Of a stretch of DNA of 60,000 nucleotides, positions 43,421 through 54,404 are shown in pieces (the first letter of the stretch is position 1; every line of letters starts with the position of its first letter). Below the pieces are notes generated by a model that was not told the DNA's origin, made no database searches, and saw only the letters and a program-made list of their open reading frames with translations. The DNA is from Takakia lepidozioides (taxonomy: Eukaryota; Streptophyta; Takakiopsida; Takakiales; Takakiaceae), in NCBI GenBank assembly GCA_030704615.1, contig CM060731.1, positions 93,106,756-93,166,755 on the forward strand, given 5' to 3'. The position numbers and the translations under genes were made by a program.

Positions 43421-43439
43421 CCCCCCCCCCCCCCCCCCC
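43418..43439. repeat. poly-C tract of 22 bases
   Basis: An uninterrupted run of 22 C within proline-coding sequence. Such a tract is prone to length change (and to sequencing error), which would switch the frame between the upstream block and the Pro-rich or SET frames. Confidence 0.9.
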
Positions 43440-43649
43440 GGTCTGTTTCTTTGTCTGATCCACCTCCGGTAGTACCTGATCCGGACGTTGTACCCCTGAC
43501 TGCACCTCCACTTTCATCTCCTCCGCCAGCAGTACCACCTCCACCTCCACCTCCACGTGCATGTGCCCCCGAACCCCTAGGAGGGGTCGGCTTCGCCCTA
43601 GGTTTCTTCCCCTTCGGCTTGGGCGGCCTGAGCCGGATCCTCGCCCCCG

Positions 43650-44327
43650 ATGGGAGCGCATAAGACTATGTTACTGAGGACCGTCCAGCCTCGTTGTTGG
43701 GGGAATCATCTCGACCCTCCCACCCCCATCCGAGAAAATGTGGAGTTCGAGTATTGGGGGAGACGGTATGTTGTGAGAGCCGCTACAGACCCTGCTATGG
43801 GTCGGGGTTTATTCACGGTGAATGATATTGTGGTTCCTCCTCGGAGAAACAGCATGGTGGACTTATTTCCCTATTACGGTCCATACTACACCTCCGCGGA
43901 GTTCCGTACATTACGCCTCGAAGCCCCATACATCCTACCCTACATTTTGTGTGTCAACGGACAGGGTGTACGTAGACGGGGGTTGTCTCCCATTGAGATC
44001 AAATTTTGTGATGGTGACCCCGACATCTTCGGCAATGTTGCTGGGCTGGACAATAGTTCTTTTGGTCATCCTAGGAGAACCAATGTAGTATGGGACGAGC
44101 GAAGCGATGGGCATGAGAGCTTTTGTGGTCATACGTCAGTATACTGTGAGGGGATGCACATGTTTGTGATGACATGTGCTAGTAGGACTATTAGGGCTGG
44201 CAGCGAACTATTTGCATCATACGAGTTCTCCCGGGATGATTGGGACCTCCGATTACAGCGTGAGTGGGATGTGTATGATAGAAATAGGGTTCTTTTGAGA
44301 CGGGGATCGCGTAGAGGAGCATTGTAG
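43650..44327 (+). CDS. SET-domain protein, 225 codons, open
   Basis: The frame contains the SET-domain signature: AMGRGLFTVNDI (cofactor-binding strand), GNVAGLDNSSFGHPRRTNVV (the N-H/C region in diverged form) and TCASRTIRAGSELFASYEF, with the catalytic-type Tyr in the last motif, then a short basic tail and TAG at 44325. SET domains transfer methyl groups to protein lysines. Here the pre- and post-SET cysteines are absent. The ORF is uninterrupted although its neighbourhood is transposon debris. It lies about 1 kb before a TNP2-type transposase on the same strand and may be a passenger gene of that element (inference). Confidence 0.65.
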   Translation: MGAHKTMLLRTVQPRCWGNHLDPPTPIRENVEFEYWGRRYVVRAATDPAMGRGLFTVNDIVVPPRRNSMVDLFPYYGPYYTSAEFRTLRLEAPYILPYILCVNGQGVRRRGLSPIEIKFCDGDPDIFGNVAGLDNSSFGHPRRTNVVWDERSDGHESFCGHTSVYCEGMHMFVMTCASRTIRAGSELFASYEFSRDDWDLRLQREWDVYDRNRVLLRRGSRRGAL

Positions 44328-45314
44328 ATATTCTCGTGATGTACTTTGTATACATCCGATTAATCGATTGATGTAGATTTTGTTCTTGTTGCTCGTTTGG
44401 GTTGCAACTTTGCATATGTGATCTAAACATACTTATGCACATGTGGACCAAATATGAGCTTGAACCAAGTTGATTCAATGGGTCATTCTAGTGTTGAACG
44501 CAGCTACGTGTCATAGAGACAAAAAATTGCGTTTCGCCTGCAGATGATTTTTTTTTTATTCCATTTTCAAGCCATATGCTTAATGATAGCATATGCAATG
44601 TACGTGCAAAATTTGGGAGTAAACAAAAGTCATTTGGACCCATAACCAGATTTTATTCTCTCATTTGCACTCCAAAGTTGAGTTATCTTCAACTTCATGC
44701 CTCTTATGAGAGAGTTCTACAAAAGTGACCCTAGAAACACACTTATTTTTTTTTCCATTTTTTTTTTGTCCAATTTTTTGCATAGATGTAGTGGTGCAAA
44801 GCCCGATGTCACAGAACAAAATAAAGCTAAAAATAAAATCATTACGCCCCTCAAAACCTCAATCATATATTTTCTAAATGCAAATAGTTATATTAAATTC
44901 ATTTAAATTCGATTTAATTCAAAATTGGTGCAAGGGTGAGTGCGTCGTTAGCGAGGCAAATGTTTTTTGTTTGCTGGATCTTTGTACATGTGTTGCACAC
45001 ATATTTGAGCACACGTAGGAAAAAATGAAGCTTGAGCCACATCCGTTTGTTGGGTGCAATGGCATGAGAGGATTTTCTTTCACATTAATAAACAAAAATT
45101 GGTTGATATGGTGAATGCGTCATTGGGGGGGGGGCAAATGATTTTGTTTGGGTTTGAAACTTTGCATTCGTGTACGTTGCGCACATACATGTAATTATTG
45201 AATGACATATTTGATGCACGCACACATTGAAGGTTGTTGTTTGCATTTCGCTTATAATGAAGTGTATGGTTGCAAGGATACATTATAATATATGTCCCTA
45301 TGTTCATTTGTTCG
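44328..45314. other. AT-rich spacer between SET ORF and transposase
   Basis: No coding features. TTTGCATATGTG- and CACATGTGGACC-like words recur (44,410-44,460; 45,160-45,190), which may be decayed repeats. A GGGGGGGGG run lies at about 45,125. Confidence 0.35.
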
Positions 45315-47466
45315 TATCAGGACTTTGTCCATCCCTTCCCGGTCCTTTCTCTTGGCACCCCATCCGAAAACAACCCAAGTATATCAGGCGGGAGCCGTGG
45401 GCGAGACGCCGCCCCCACGGTACCGGACGATGATGACGATGATAGTGATAGTGACAGTGACAACAACAATGAGCATGAAATTAACTAGGAGGATGTGCAA
45501 GCCATGGAGGATCTCTTTAATGCATCATGTGGGCGCTGATGCATCCCATGAAGAGGGAACCCGACCAATCGATGATCCTGAAATGGCCCCCTCAAATGAC
45601 ATGGAGAGAAGGCGAGAACTCCCTTGTACGAAGGGGCGAAAGTGAGTCGACTTTCAACAATCTTACTTTTGCTCAATCTTCAAATTTGATTTGGCATAAG
45701 TAATGTTGGGATGTCTGTCATAATGCAAACTATTGCAGACTATATCCTTGCTCCACACTTGAAACCCAAGATGCCACGGTCGCAGAAAGAGGCGCGCGAA
45801 GTCTTGGACTCTGTGGGAATGGGCTATAAGATTTTTCATGCATGTCCATGTGATAAAACCATATACTATGGAGAGGATTTGCGTCTCACCAAGTGCCCAA
45901 AGTGCAAGAAAGACTGATATCGTGATGATGTCCAAGGGAAAAAAGTACCACACAAGGTATAAGCGCCATTTCCCCTCGCATGGAGATTACTTTCTTTAAT
46001 CTTCTCAATGTATGTAAAGTGTATTCCACAAAGTTTAGGGTTTAGAGAGTAGTACTAATGCAAGATCTGATTGTGGTTTTGGAAGGAGTGAGTGAGGAGT
46101 GGAAGGAGCGACGTTTGGTTTTGACCATTCACACCCAAATGAGGGAGAGGCTGCATAAAGGGAAAGGCATAAGGGTGTTGTATTATGTGTGCTAATGGGA
46201 TGATTACATGTGGGGGGCGTGGGGTCTTTCATACTAGAAAATGCATTACTTTCCGATCATCCCGCGATTGAGGGCACAGTACCGAAACCCCGAATTGGCC
46301 AGACTCATGAGATGACATGCCTCGCATCAGAGCCCCCCAGGAAAGGTGTGCGGGCCACAAGATTCACAAGCATGGAGGCATATTGAAGAGATGTGGCCTT
46401 TTCTCTTGGAGGACCCACGACATGTCCACCTCGGCTTCTCCTCGGATGGGGTCAACCCGTTCTCTGTCCAGTCATGTAGTCATTCCACTTGGCCGGTGAC
46501 CATGGTGAATTACAACATCCCTCCGTATCTTTCAATTAAAAAAAAACCATATCATGTTGGCTGCCATTGTGCCAGGTGAGTGTACTCATTTCATGTTTTT
46601 TATTGCCTTAGACTTTACATTAAACTTCTGATCTCTGACGCACTTCGGATGCAAGATTGATGATTGACATAATCATTGAGTAAGACGTGTAATTCATTAT
46701 GTAGTATAATTTGCATATTGGTGGAGCATTGAAACAATGATGTGAATGTCTCATAGGGAAAAAACAAGTGGCAGACATGGACACGTACTTGCGACCTCTT
46801 GTTGATGAACTTAAGGAGCTATGGAGGGGGGTCCCGGCATTGGATGCTTCACTTGACCCTATGGCCGGACAGTCTTTTCAGATGAGAGGCATCTTGCTTT
46901 GGACAATGCATGATTATCCATGTTCCCCATGAACAACCCACGTACATTCACTTGTCAATGCCGGATAATATCGATGAGGATTGGGATTGATTGAAGTAGC
47001 GGCGACAGTCTTGTGCACCGTAGTGGGGTAGATGGCATTATGGGCCATGCACATGACAACTTTTTGTTTTTGCTAATGTGGCGGGATATGTAGTACAGGA
47101 CTAACTGTTTGCTCGGGGCTAAGCACCAAAGGGTACCATGCATGCTTGCATTGTGGCGATGATCTTGATGCACACAGCTCCCGCCATCTTCACAAGATGG
47201 TGTATCCCAACTACCGCAAATTTCTTCATACGAGCCATCGATGGAGAAGAAGAGAGAAACACTTGTTTGATGGCAAAGAGGAAGTATGTCCTCCCCCTAT
47301 GATACCGTCCGGGCAGTTTTGGGAGGACCGATGGAAGGAGGTCCATGCGGGCACGGACAGTGAAGTGGACGTGCCCGACATGAAACGACTTTCAATCTTC
47401 TACGAGTTGCCATATTGGGCGGTACATATTCCACAAAAACATCGTCAATATCCATATGCATGCATG
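45315..47466 (+). pseudogene. TNP2-like (CACTA/EnSpm) transposase
   Basis: Blocks in TNP2 order: an acidic PDDDDDDSDSDSD segment (45,420-45,485); REVLDSVGMGYKIFHACPCD and LRLTKCPKCKKD (45,795-45,916), the zinc-binding start of the transposase; SQAWRHIEEMWPFLLEDPRH, LGFSSDGVNPFS and TWPVTMVNYNIPPYL (46,370-46,540); VDELKELWRGVP and RGILLWTMHDYP (46,800-46,925); GYHACLHCGDDLD and a YRKFLHTSHRWRRREKHLFDG region (47,140-47,290); ending ELPYWAVH. Several frame changes and TAA/TGA codons show decay. CACTA ends were not found on either side. Confidence 0.75.
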
Positions 47467-47747
47467 TGATACACTAGAAGAGAAACCGACTTTTTCCACG
47501 GTTTTTTCCACACTTTTTGCTGTGGAATCAGCCGCAGTCCACACCTGCCGTGGGTGTAAGAAACGACTAGTGCTTTCGGACACCCCGTGGACGGCCTGGC
47601 TCTTGGGTGGCCCTATTGGAAAGTCCACGGGTGGCTTTTTTCACGGGGTGCATGGTGACATGGCCGCTAACATGGCCGATGGCATAGCTGACATGGCAGA
47701 GTGTGAAAAAGGCTAGTGTGGCATGTTTCACGGGTGAAGTAAAGAGG

Positions 47748-48917
47748 TCACAGTACCAGACACCATCCGAAGAAAGAGACCAGGTACAGAGGTTGGGCAG
47801 CCTGAATCTGTGAAGTTGAGAGTCCCAAGCCCACCCAAGCCATACTCAACCCCAGTCGATCAGCCTTAGTGGCAGGGAAAAGAATGGCAGCCCACTCGCC
47901 AATGCTTCCATACCCCGGGGTGCTTAGTTTGTCAAACTCGGAGTTGAGGGGAAAACTATCAGCCAACGCGTGGGTGAAATTTGACGGAGCAACAGATTGG
48001 CCATAACCTGCACACATCTTCATACGCCCAATACATGCAGTGGCGCAGGGAGAAATAGCCTCCTCAAAGAGACCGTGACACTTAGTTAATTTGAAACCGT
48101 GATAAGTGAGAGCTTGTGCGTGGCGTTGTGCCTCTACTGGTCTAGAAATCTGGCTAGCATATGGGGCAGCCTGATGGCATGAGATCAGCCTAAGCCTGAA
48201 TGGTTTTGGTGTCTTTGCCTTTTCCCAGTTCTCCTTGTCTACATGGAATGTGCCAGACCTCACTGATTGCAGAAGCTGAAGTTCATGCAATAATACAACA
48301 TCAATGCTAATCCCTTCACTTTGTATCAGGGATTGAGTTTCCTGCAGCACCCCAAGGGCCTCATTAGAAGGCCTGAGATGCCATTCCATGTTGCCATTGC
48401 CCCATAGCATCATCAACCACAGAGCCTGAAGCAATTTTAAGATTGCCTCCTGATGACACCCAGCCTTTTCCAGCAATTTGGCAGCATTCGTCAGGGATTC
48501 AAGCTGCTTGCAACCCTTGTGTTCACATGTTGTCTTTGAGATGATCAGATTATGGCCACCAAAAGGTGTTTGAGAGGGTTGATCAATGAGAATATAAGCC
48601 CAGATTTGTGGCGTTCTTTCCTGAGAGTTAGTGTGACACCGTTCAAAGATCTGGCTAATGTCGCCGAGGTTGGCTTGGCACATAACAACTTGGACATAGT
48701 TGCACAGCTCGATGCTCCTCATTGGCTCATAGGGTTGACTAAAAACAGATATGTCCTTGCCCACGCAATGCTGCCGCAGGATATGAAAGCAACGCTTGAA
48801 TCTGTCCTTGACAAATTTGGTTCTGGGAGTGGATTGTAGATCATAATGGGCTTGGAATCCATAGGCTGTAGATAGGCTTGAAAATCTATGACTGAGTTGG
48901 TGGTGCTGCCACAGCAT
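47748..48917 (-). CDS. unidentified 389-codon open frame
   Basis: A long uninterrupted minus frame, unlikely by chance in 1.17 kb of this base composition. It is helix-rich, with segments such as NAAKLLEKAGCHQEAILKLL, LQETQSLIQSEGISIDVVLL, YHGFKLTKCHGLFEEA and GEWAAILFPATKADRLGLSM. The pattern of short amphipathic helices recalls a TPR-type solenoid, and the N-terminal half of plant separases came to mind, but I cannot confirm either. Another frame upstream (LHVSTMAKVGFVHDGLPGLL at about 48,990-48,930) also looks protein-like, so this may be one exon of a larger or decayed gene. Confidence 0.4.
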   Translation of the reverse strand: MLWQHHQLSHRFSSLSTAYGFQAHYDLQSTPRTKFVKDRFKRCFHILRQHCVGKDISVFSQPYEPMRSIELCNYVQVVMCQANLGDISQIFERCHTNSQERTPQIWAYILIDQPSQTPFGGHNLIISKTTCEHKGCKQLESLTNAAKLLEKAGCHQEAILKLLQALWLMMLWGNGNMEWHLRPSNEALGVLQETQSLIQSEGISIDVVLLHELQLLQSVRSGTFHVDKENWEKAKTPKPFRLRLISCHQAAPYASQISRPVEAQRHAQALTYHGFKLTKCHGLFEEAISPCATACIGRMKMCAGYGQSVAPSNFTHALADSFPLNSEFDKLSTPGYGSIGEWAAILFPATKADRLGLSMAWVGLGLSTSQIQAAQPLYLVSFFGWCLVL

Positions 48918-49329
48918 AGCCCTTGGTCAAGTCCTCTCCATCCACCACCAAAAGCCCTGGAAGGCCATCATGAACAAAGCCGACCTTGGCCATTGTGCTG
49001 ACGTGGAGCACGAAATCAACACCCAAGGGTTCCCTGCAACCAGAAAGCCAGCGAACAGACTGTCAGAAACTGAGGAGAACCTTGTACAAGAACAGATTGA
49101 AGCACTCATCTTACAAGCTTGTGACCATTTTCTCTTGCCTATAAAGTTACGCTCTGTAATGCAGACATATTCCCAGTTCCTACTACCTTTTAGTACATGC
49201 GCTCTCATGTCTGTGCCGTCCAAAGCTTGCTTCATGCCTCACTCTATCATTACAACTATGTCTATTTTTCCACAGGGAATCATCCCTTCCCGCATCATTG
49301 CTCATAGGTCTCCAAAGCCTCCATCCGCG

Positions 49330-49480
49330 CCCTTGCTGTGCATATCCTGCAATCATCGCACTCCACGACACCACATCTCGTTCAACCATACTGTCGAACA
49401 CTTCCTTTGCATCCTCGATGCACCCACATTTGGCATACATGTAGTCCACCAGGGCAGTGTTCAGAATGACATCAGGTACA
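49330..49480 (-). pseudogene. PPR motif fragment
   Basis: The minus strand reads [20 protein letters not shown] followed by [16 protein letters not shown] and [11 protein letters not shown], a textbook PPR repeat pair. The reading frame is lost on both sides. It is similar to the scraps at 41.1-41.4 kb. Confidence 0.75.
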
Positions 49481-51267
49481 ACATGGTACTAACAGGAGGG
49501 GGTTGCTATTTCATGAGCGGCATGAGCATGAGCGGAAAAAAAACAAAACATGAGCGGACCATTGTGTGTCCACGGAAATAGGGTTAGGAGGCACGGAAAT
49601 AGGGTCATATGAAGTTGGAATTTGGCACCAGTGGACTCGTCATAGCAATGAAATGCAACATTTTATTGCAAATTTTGTGGCAAGCCACATCTATACAAGT
49701 GTGTCCTAACTGTCATAGCCGGAATGGGCACTACTCTCCTACACCCTCCGAGGAACTTGCCCCGCCTTCCTCCTCATCCCCCTCATCCCCCCCATCCTCC
49801 GAGCTCTGTGATGCATCAGTTCCACTATGCCTCTCAAAAATTCCGTCCTCTCCTTGGGGGACTGTCCACCTCACCTCTTGGGAATCTTCTGCCTCTTCTC
49901 CCCCACTTTCCTCAGCAAAATCCAAGACAAATCTACGAGCCTGACGGGCTCTAATAGCTGCTGCCTCCTCTGCCTCCTCCCTCATCTTCATTTTTTTGAG
50001 GCTTGCCTCGTCTAAAATCTGCTGTACACGACTAGGTTCGGAAGACCTCTTAATGGACACCGAAGCAAGCCGGGCAGCATAAGTAGGAAGGATGTAGTCT
50101 CTTTCTGGACTAGGCATGAAATCCCCCCTGGCAAAAAAAGACACATTCCTCCTGCCCATGAACTGCGGTGTAGACGTCCCTCCAGAAGTACTTGGCATCC
50201 TGCAGTAAGAACAAATCCACTTTAAGAATGTCAATACCAGGAGAAGCAAAAAAGGGTCTTTCAATGAAATAAGAGAGCGAAGGGAGGTGCCTCACAAAAT
50301 CAGGAGGCAACTTACAATGCGACCACTCACTCGTAAACCGGGGGCTCCTCGGCCTCGATCCCAACTTGTACCTCCCCCTGCTCCTTGTCGGATTCTTCCT
50401 CATCCTCCGAGGATGCCTCTTCCTCTTTTGGCAGACGTTCAGCCGCTGCAAGTTCGGAGTTGTGGAGGGCAGTATCTGGCTCGAAGGCGAAGACATGCCT
50501 GTCGGACAATGTCCTTGCCCACATTGAGGCACCTGAGGGACAAAGCGGGCGGTTAGTAGCATGCGGCATGCAATTGCAATCGGGCCAGGGGACAAACTGT
50601 GCACGTGAAGGCTTACCCGTGCCGCATGTGAGGTCAAGAATCCGCCCTTGGACATCCGAGCACGTCTCCATGAGGGTTTGGATGAAAGCGGGCTCCGGGT
50701 CCGGCTGTATCGCCACGGTTTGCCTGTCTTTGTGTCCTTTGGCATACTGGAGTGGGGCACATAGTTGTAGAGGACATCGTAGGTAACAGGGTCCACAACG
50801 GCATCAACAAGATGACCGTCGTTGCGGAATTTGAACGTAGACCCTCTCTTCACAAAACAATATGCCTCAAACACCAATGTCTGCACATCCAACAAAAGAG
50901 GGATCAACTCCAGGGTCTAGTTCAGATACACCACAGTATGAAGTGAATGCAATAGATTGATAACTTACACTCTGGCCCTCTGTTCGCAACCCCTGCGTAT
51001 TGATGCAGAACCATTTTTTGAGGAGGACCGGGGTGACACTTTTCGGTGTCCACCTTGCCACAACATTGTCTGTGGTCTTCCCTCTTGTGGCAAGGACCAC
51101 CATACATCCACCGTCATCCAGGAGCATCCCCGCCAGCCCAAACCCGGCTCTCCAGTAGTCCTCAGTAAACATGTTCCAGGTGGGCAGGCCCTCTAGTAGC
51201 TCCCCATCTGGAATATCGAGGAGAATCATATCGCAGGCTCTCTCCACCTCAACCCCACCCCGAGTGC

Positions 51268-52019
51268 GCATGGAGGAACCCTGGGGCTGACTCCATGTAC
51301 ACTGACGTCATTGTGAAGGAGTGGCATCTGGAACATTTGCGCGACTGCCCTTGGTATGTGGACCTTCCGCCCGGCTCGCTCGACCCATCCGAGTTTCAAT
51401 TGAAGCTGGATGCCGAGGCTCGACGAAACCGGGCTCCGCTGCCTCCGCTGGGTCCAAAGGAGGCGAGAGCGCTTGCCCAGTCCAGGAAAGCGGCAGAGCT
51501 TGCTCAGGCAGGTATTCAAGAGAAATTGAATGAGAAGAATAACGGACAAAAGAAAAGGACACGAAAACAGGGGAGTACAGTAACCCCCAAAAAACAGAAA
51601 ACCACCGGGGCACCAGAGGAGGCGCAGGAGGGGTCCCAAGGGAGTGACTCCGACGACGACTTTGTGCAAGGTCCTGCGACTGCTGCTGCTGCTACCAAGT
51701 CACCGGTCGTCCGGGTTCCCAAGTCAGTTCGGTCTGGGACTGGCTCTGCCAAGAAGTTGGCATTTGAGGGCGAGCCTACACGGTGGTATTCGGCAGTGAC
51801 GTTTCCGAAGATGCCAAAGCTAGAACCCCCAACCATCATTCAATGTGTCAATGAGAGCTTCCTTGACGCTCTGGCTGCCAGGGCGAAGAAGGTGGCACAC
51901 AGCAAGTCTGTGGAGGAGCAGAAGGGGAAAGCTAAGAAGAGGGCTTCCAATACAGAGCCTAAAGACACCCCTGGTTTCGAATCCATGATGGAATTCTTCA
52001 CGGCTGTGAGCACGGATTG
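51268..52019 (+). other. inverted 752-bp piece of a copy C exon
   Basis: On the plus strand this piece encodes AWRNPGADSMYTDVIVKEWH, LEHLRDCPWYVDLPPGS, KKRTRKQG and FLDALAARAKKVAHSKSVEE up to FFTAVSTDC, matching copy B from AWCAPGPTS to STDC. The DNA on both sides continues the same exon on the minus strand: EPPFF just right of 52,020 and TRGGVEVERACDM just left of 51,268. TGCGCA lies at the left junction and TTGCAA at the right. Confidence 0.8.
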
Positions 52020-52134
52020 CAAAAGAATGGCGGCTCGAAGGACAGATGTCATTTCTCCAAAAGGGAGAACTTGCAGTACCTGCATTCAAGAAACACACAG
52101 AATGAGGTCCCGGGAACGAGGTAAATTTTAGGGA

Positions 52135-53110
52135 ATGGAAATGACTAGGCCCGAACTGGAAATTCCGGTTTCGGTGCCTGCCACACTAGGGGCCCTGCAT
52201 TGGAAAACCGGCGCCATTTTCCCAGGTTGGGGCCGAATATGCCTAAGTCCCAGAACTCACTGGGCCCGGAACTGGAAAAATGGCGCTGAATTTCCTGTTT
52301 CGGTTCCTGCCTCTAAAGGGACTTAGCCATTTTTGGGGCCGTTCACTGGAAATTCGGCGCCATTTTCCCTAGTTGGGCCCGAAAATGGCTAAGTCCCAGA
52401 ACTGACTGGGCCCGGAACTGGAAAAATGGCGCCGAATTTCCGGTTTTGGTGCCTGCCACTGTAGGGACTTAGCCATTTTCGGGGCCCTGCACTGGATATT
52501 CGGCGCCATTTTTCCATGTTGGGCCCAAAAATGGCTAAGTCCGTAAACTAACTGAGCCCGGAACTGGAAAAATGGCGCCGAATTTCCGGTTTCGGTGCCT
52601 GCCATTGTAGGGACTTAGCCATTTTCGGAGCCCTGCACTGGAAAACCGGCGCCATTTTCCGAGGTTGGGGCCGAATATGCCTAAGTCCCAGAACTCACTG
52701 GGCCCGGAACTGGAAAAATGGCGCCGAATTTCCTGTTTTGGTGCCTGCCTCTAAAGGGACTTAGCCATTTTCGGGGCCATTCACTGGAAATTCGGCGCCA
52801 TTTTCCCAGGTTGGGCCTGAAAATGGCTAAGTCCCAGAGCTGACTTTGCCTTGATCTGGAAAAATGGCGCCGAATTTCCGGATTCGGTGCCAGCCACCCC
52901 AGGGACCTAGCCATTTTCGGGGCCCTCAACTAGAAATTTGGCACCATTTTCCCAGGTTGGGGCCGAGAATGGCTAAGTCCCAGATCTAACTGGGCCTGCA
53001 ACTAGAAAAATGGCGCCGAATTTCCGGACTGAGTGCCAGGCACCCCCTGGACAGCCATCCCCCAGGGCCCGAATTCGGAAATTCGGCGCCATTTTTCCTA
53101 GGACCACAAC
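52135..53110. repeat. 146-bp tandem satellite in the intron of copy C
   Basis: ACTTAGCCATTTT-type words occur at 52321, 52467, 52613, 52759 and 52905 (last with one change), an exact 146-bp period. Each unit contains GGAAATTCGGCGCCATTTTCC and later its near complement AATGGCGCCGAATTTCC, plus CTTAGCCATTTTCGGGGCC and its complement, so the unit is a pair of inverted halves of about 73 bp. The array fills most of the intron that in copy B carries the 74-bp satellite. Confidence 0.9.
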
Positions 53111-54404
53111 TAATTTTCATGCGCCACATAGGGCCTCTTACATCCTGGAAATGTTAGGACTAAAAAGAAAGGCACAGCGTATGTACATGTACAGAAGGCG
53201 CATTGCCGCTTTGTCCGCGTTCGGCTAGTCGGTGAACTCGTGGCTCCGGCGGGCATGGGGTATCTCTCGAAAGAATAGGTCGGTTTTGTAGAGCAGAAAG
53301 TACCTCGTCACATCGTCGCGTAGGCTCTCAGCTTCACCAGAAATCTCCAGCTTGAACTGATGTACTTGTGTGTCAAGCTGCTCTTGCGCATTCGTCGTCA
53401 CCTGTGGAGATTCTCCATCAGACCGTTTTCCTCAAAAAATACAATAAATCCATCCGATACAAGAGTAGACGCCCCAAATGAAGCGTGGGAAAGTACCTGA
53501 AACCACCATGTCATGCGGTACATCCACATGTCGAATGTGGGGTCGGACAGTTTGTCGGGTTTGGGGAAGCTCCACATGTCCCTTGTACTTTGGGAACCAT
53601 TCCAGATTTGGAGCCACCGGGTCTGTCCAACCACCAGCATATTAGTAAGCGCAAAACACCACAAAAACGAATTGCTGCCACGACAATTTGGTTAAGAATG
53701 TATAACCTTTTCTGTTGCATCCACACATGATGTGGCTAGACGATGCAACTTCTCCAATGTCATTGTGGGCTTCAGAGCACGGGAATAGTGCTTCCCCACC
53801 TCCACCAGAAAATCGGCACCAAGGGCGGGATCAGCTATGGCCACGTACTTTACCATCCGCGACTTGTACTTGATGCGGGCCTTCGCCTCCGCAGCTTTGA
53901 GATACGATTCCAGTGCCGGAAGGGTTAGTTTCTTCTCCTCTGACTCCATGTAGAACCTCCGCGCATGTGCCAAATCCTGCTGAATTTTTGTCTGTCAAGA
54001 ATGCGCACATATGATTAGAGATCCTGCTCAACACTTTTTCTTCTATTGGGGGAGGAGAGACAGATTAGCTCAACAAAACAGTGAGGAGCTTTACCCGAAA
54101 TATGTAGTCCACCATGGCGTCCATGCTCAGCCTATACCAGGTTCTGTCTGCCTTTGCCTCCGACTTGCGCAGGAGGTCGGCACTGAGCGAATTGGCAAAC
54201 TCTTGCACCCCCTGCTTCCCGACATCCTTCATTCGGAGGAGCACATGGGACAAGTTGGTGGCAATGAAGGCATTCTCAGTCACCCTGCAATGCCACATTT
54301 CCATCAAACAATACAGAAATGAGAATTTGCAACAAATATGACGATTGGCAATGAAATGTCTGTTTCAAATTCAAAGTTCCAAAGCAAGAAGCATTGTAAC
54401 TTAC

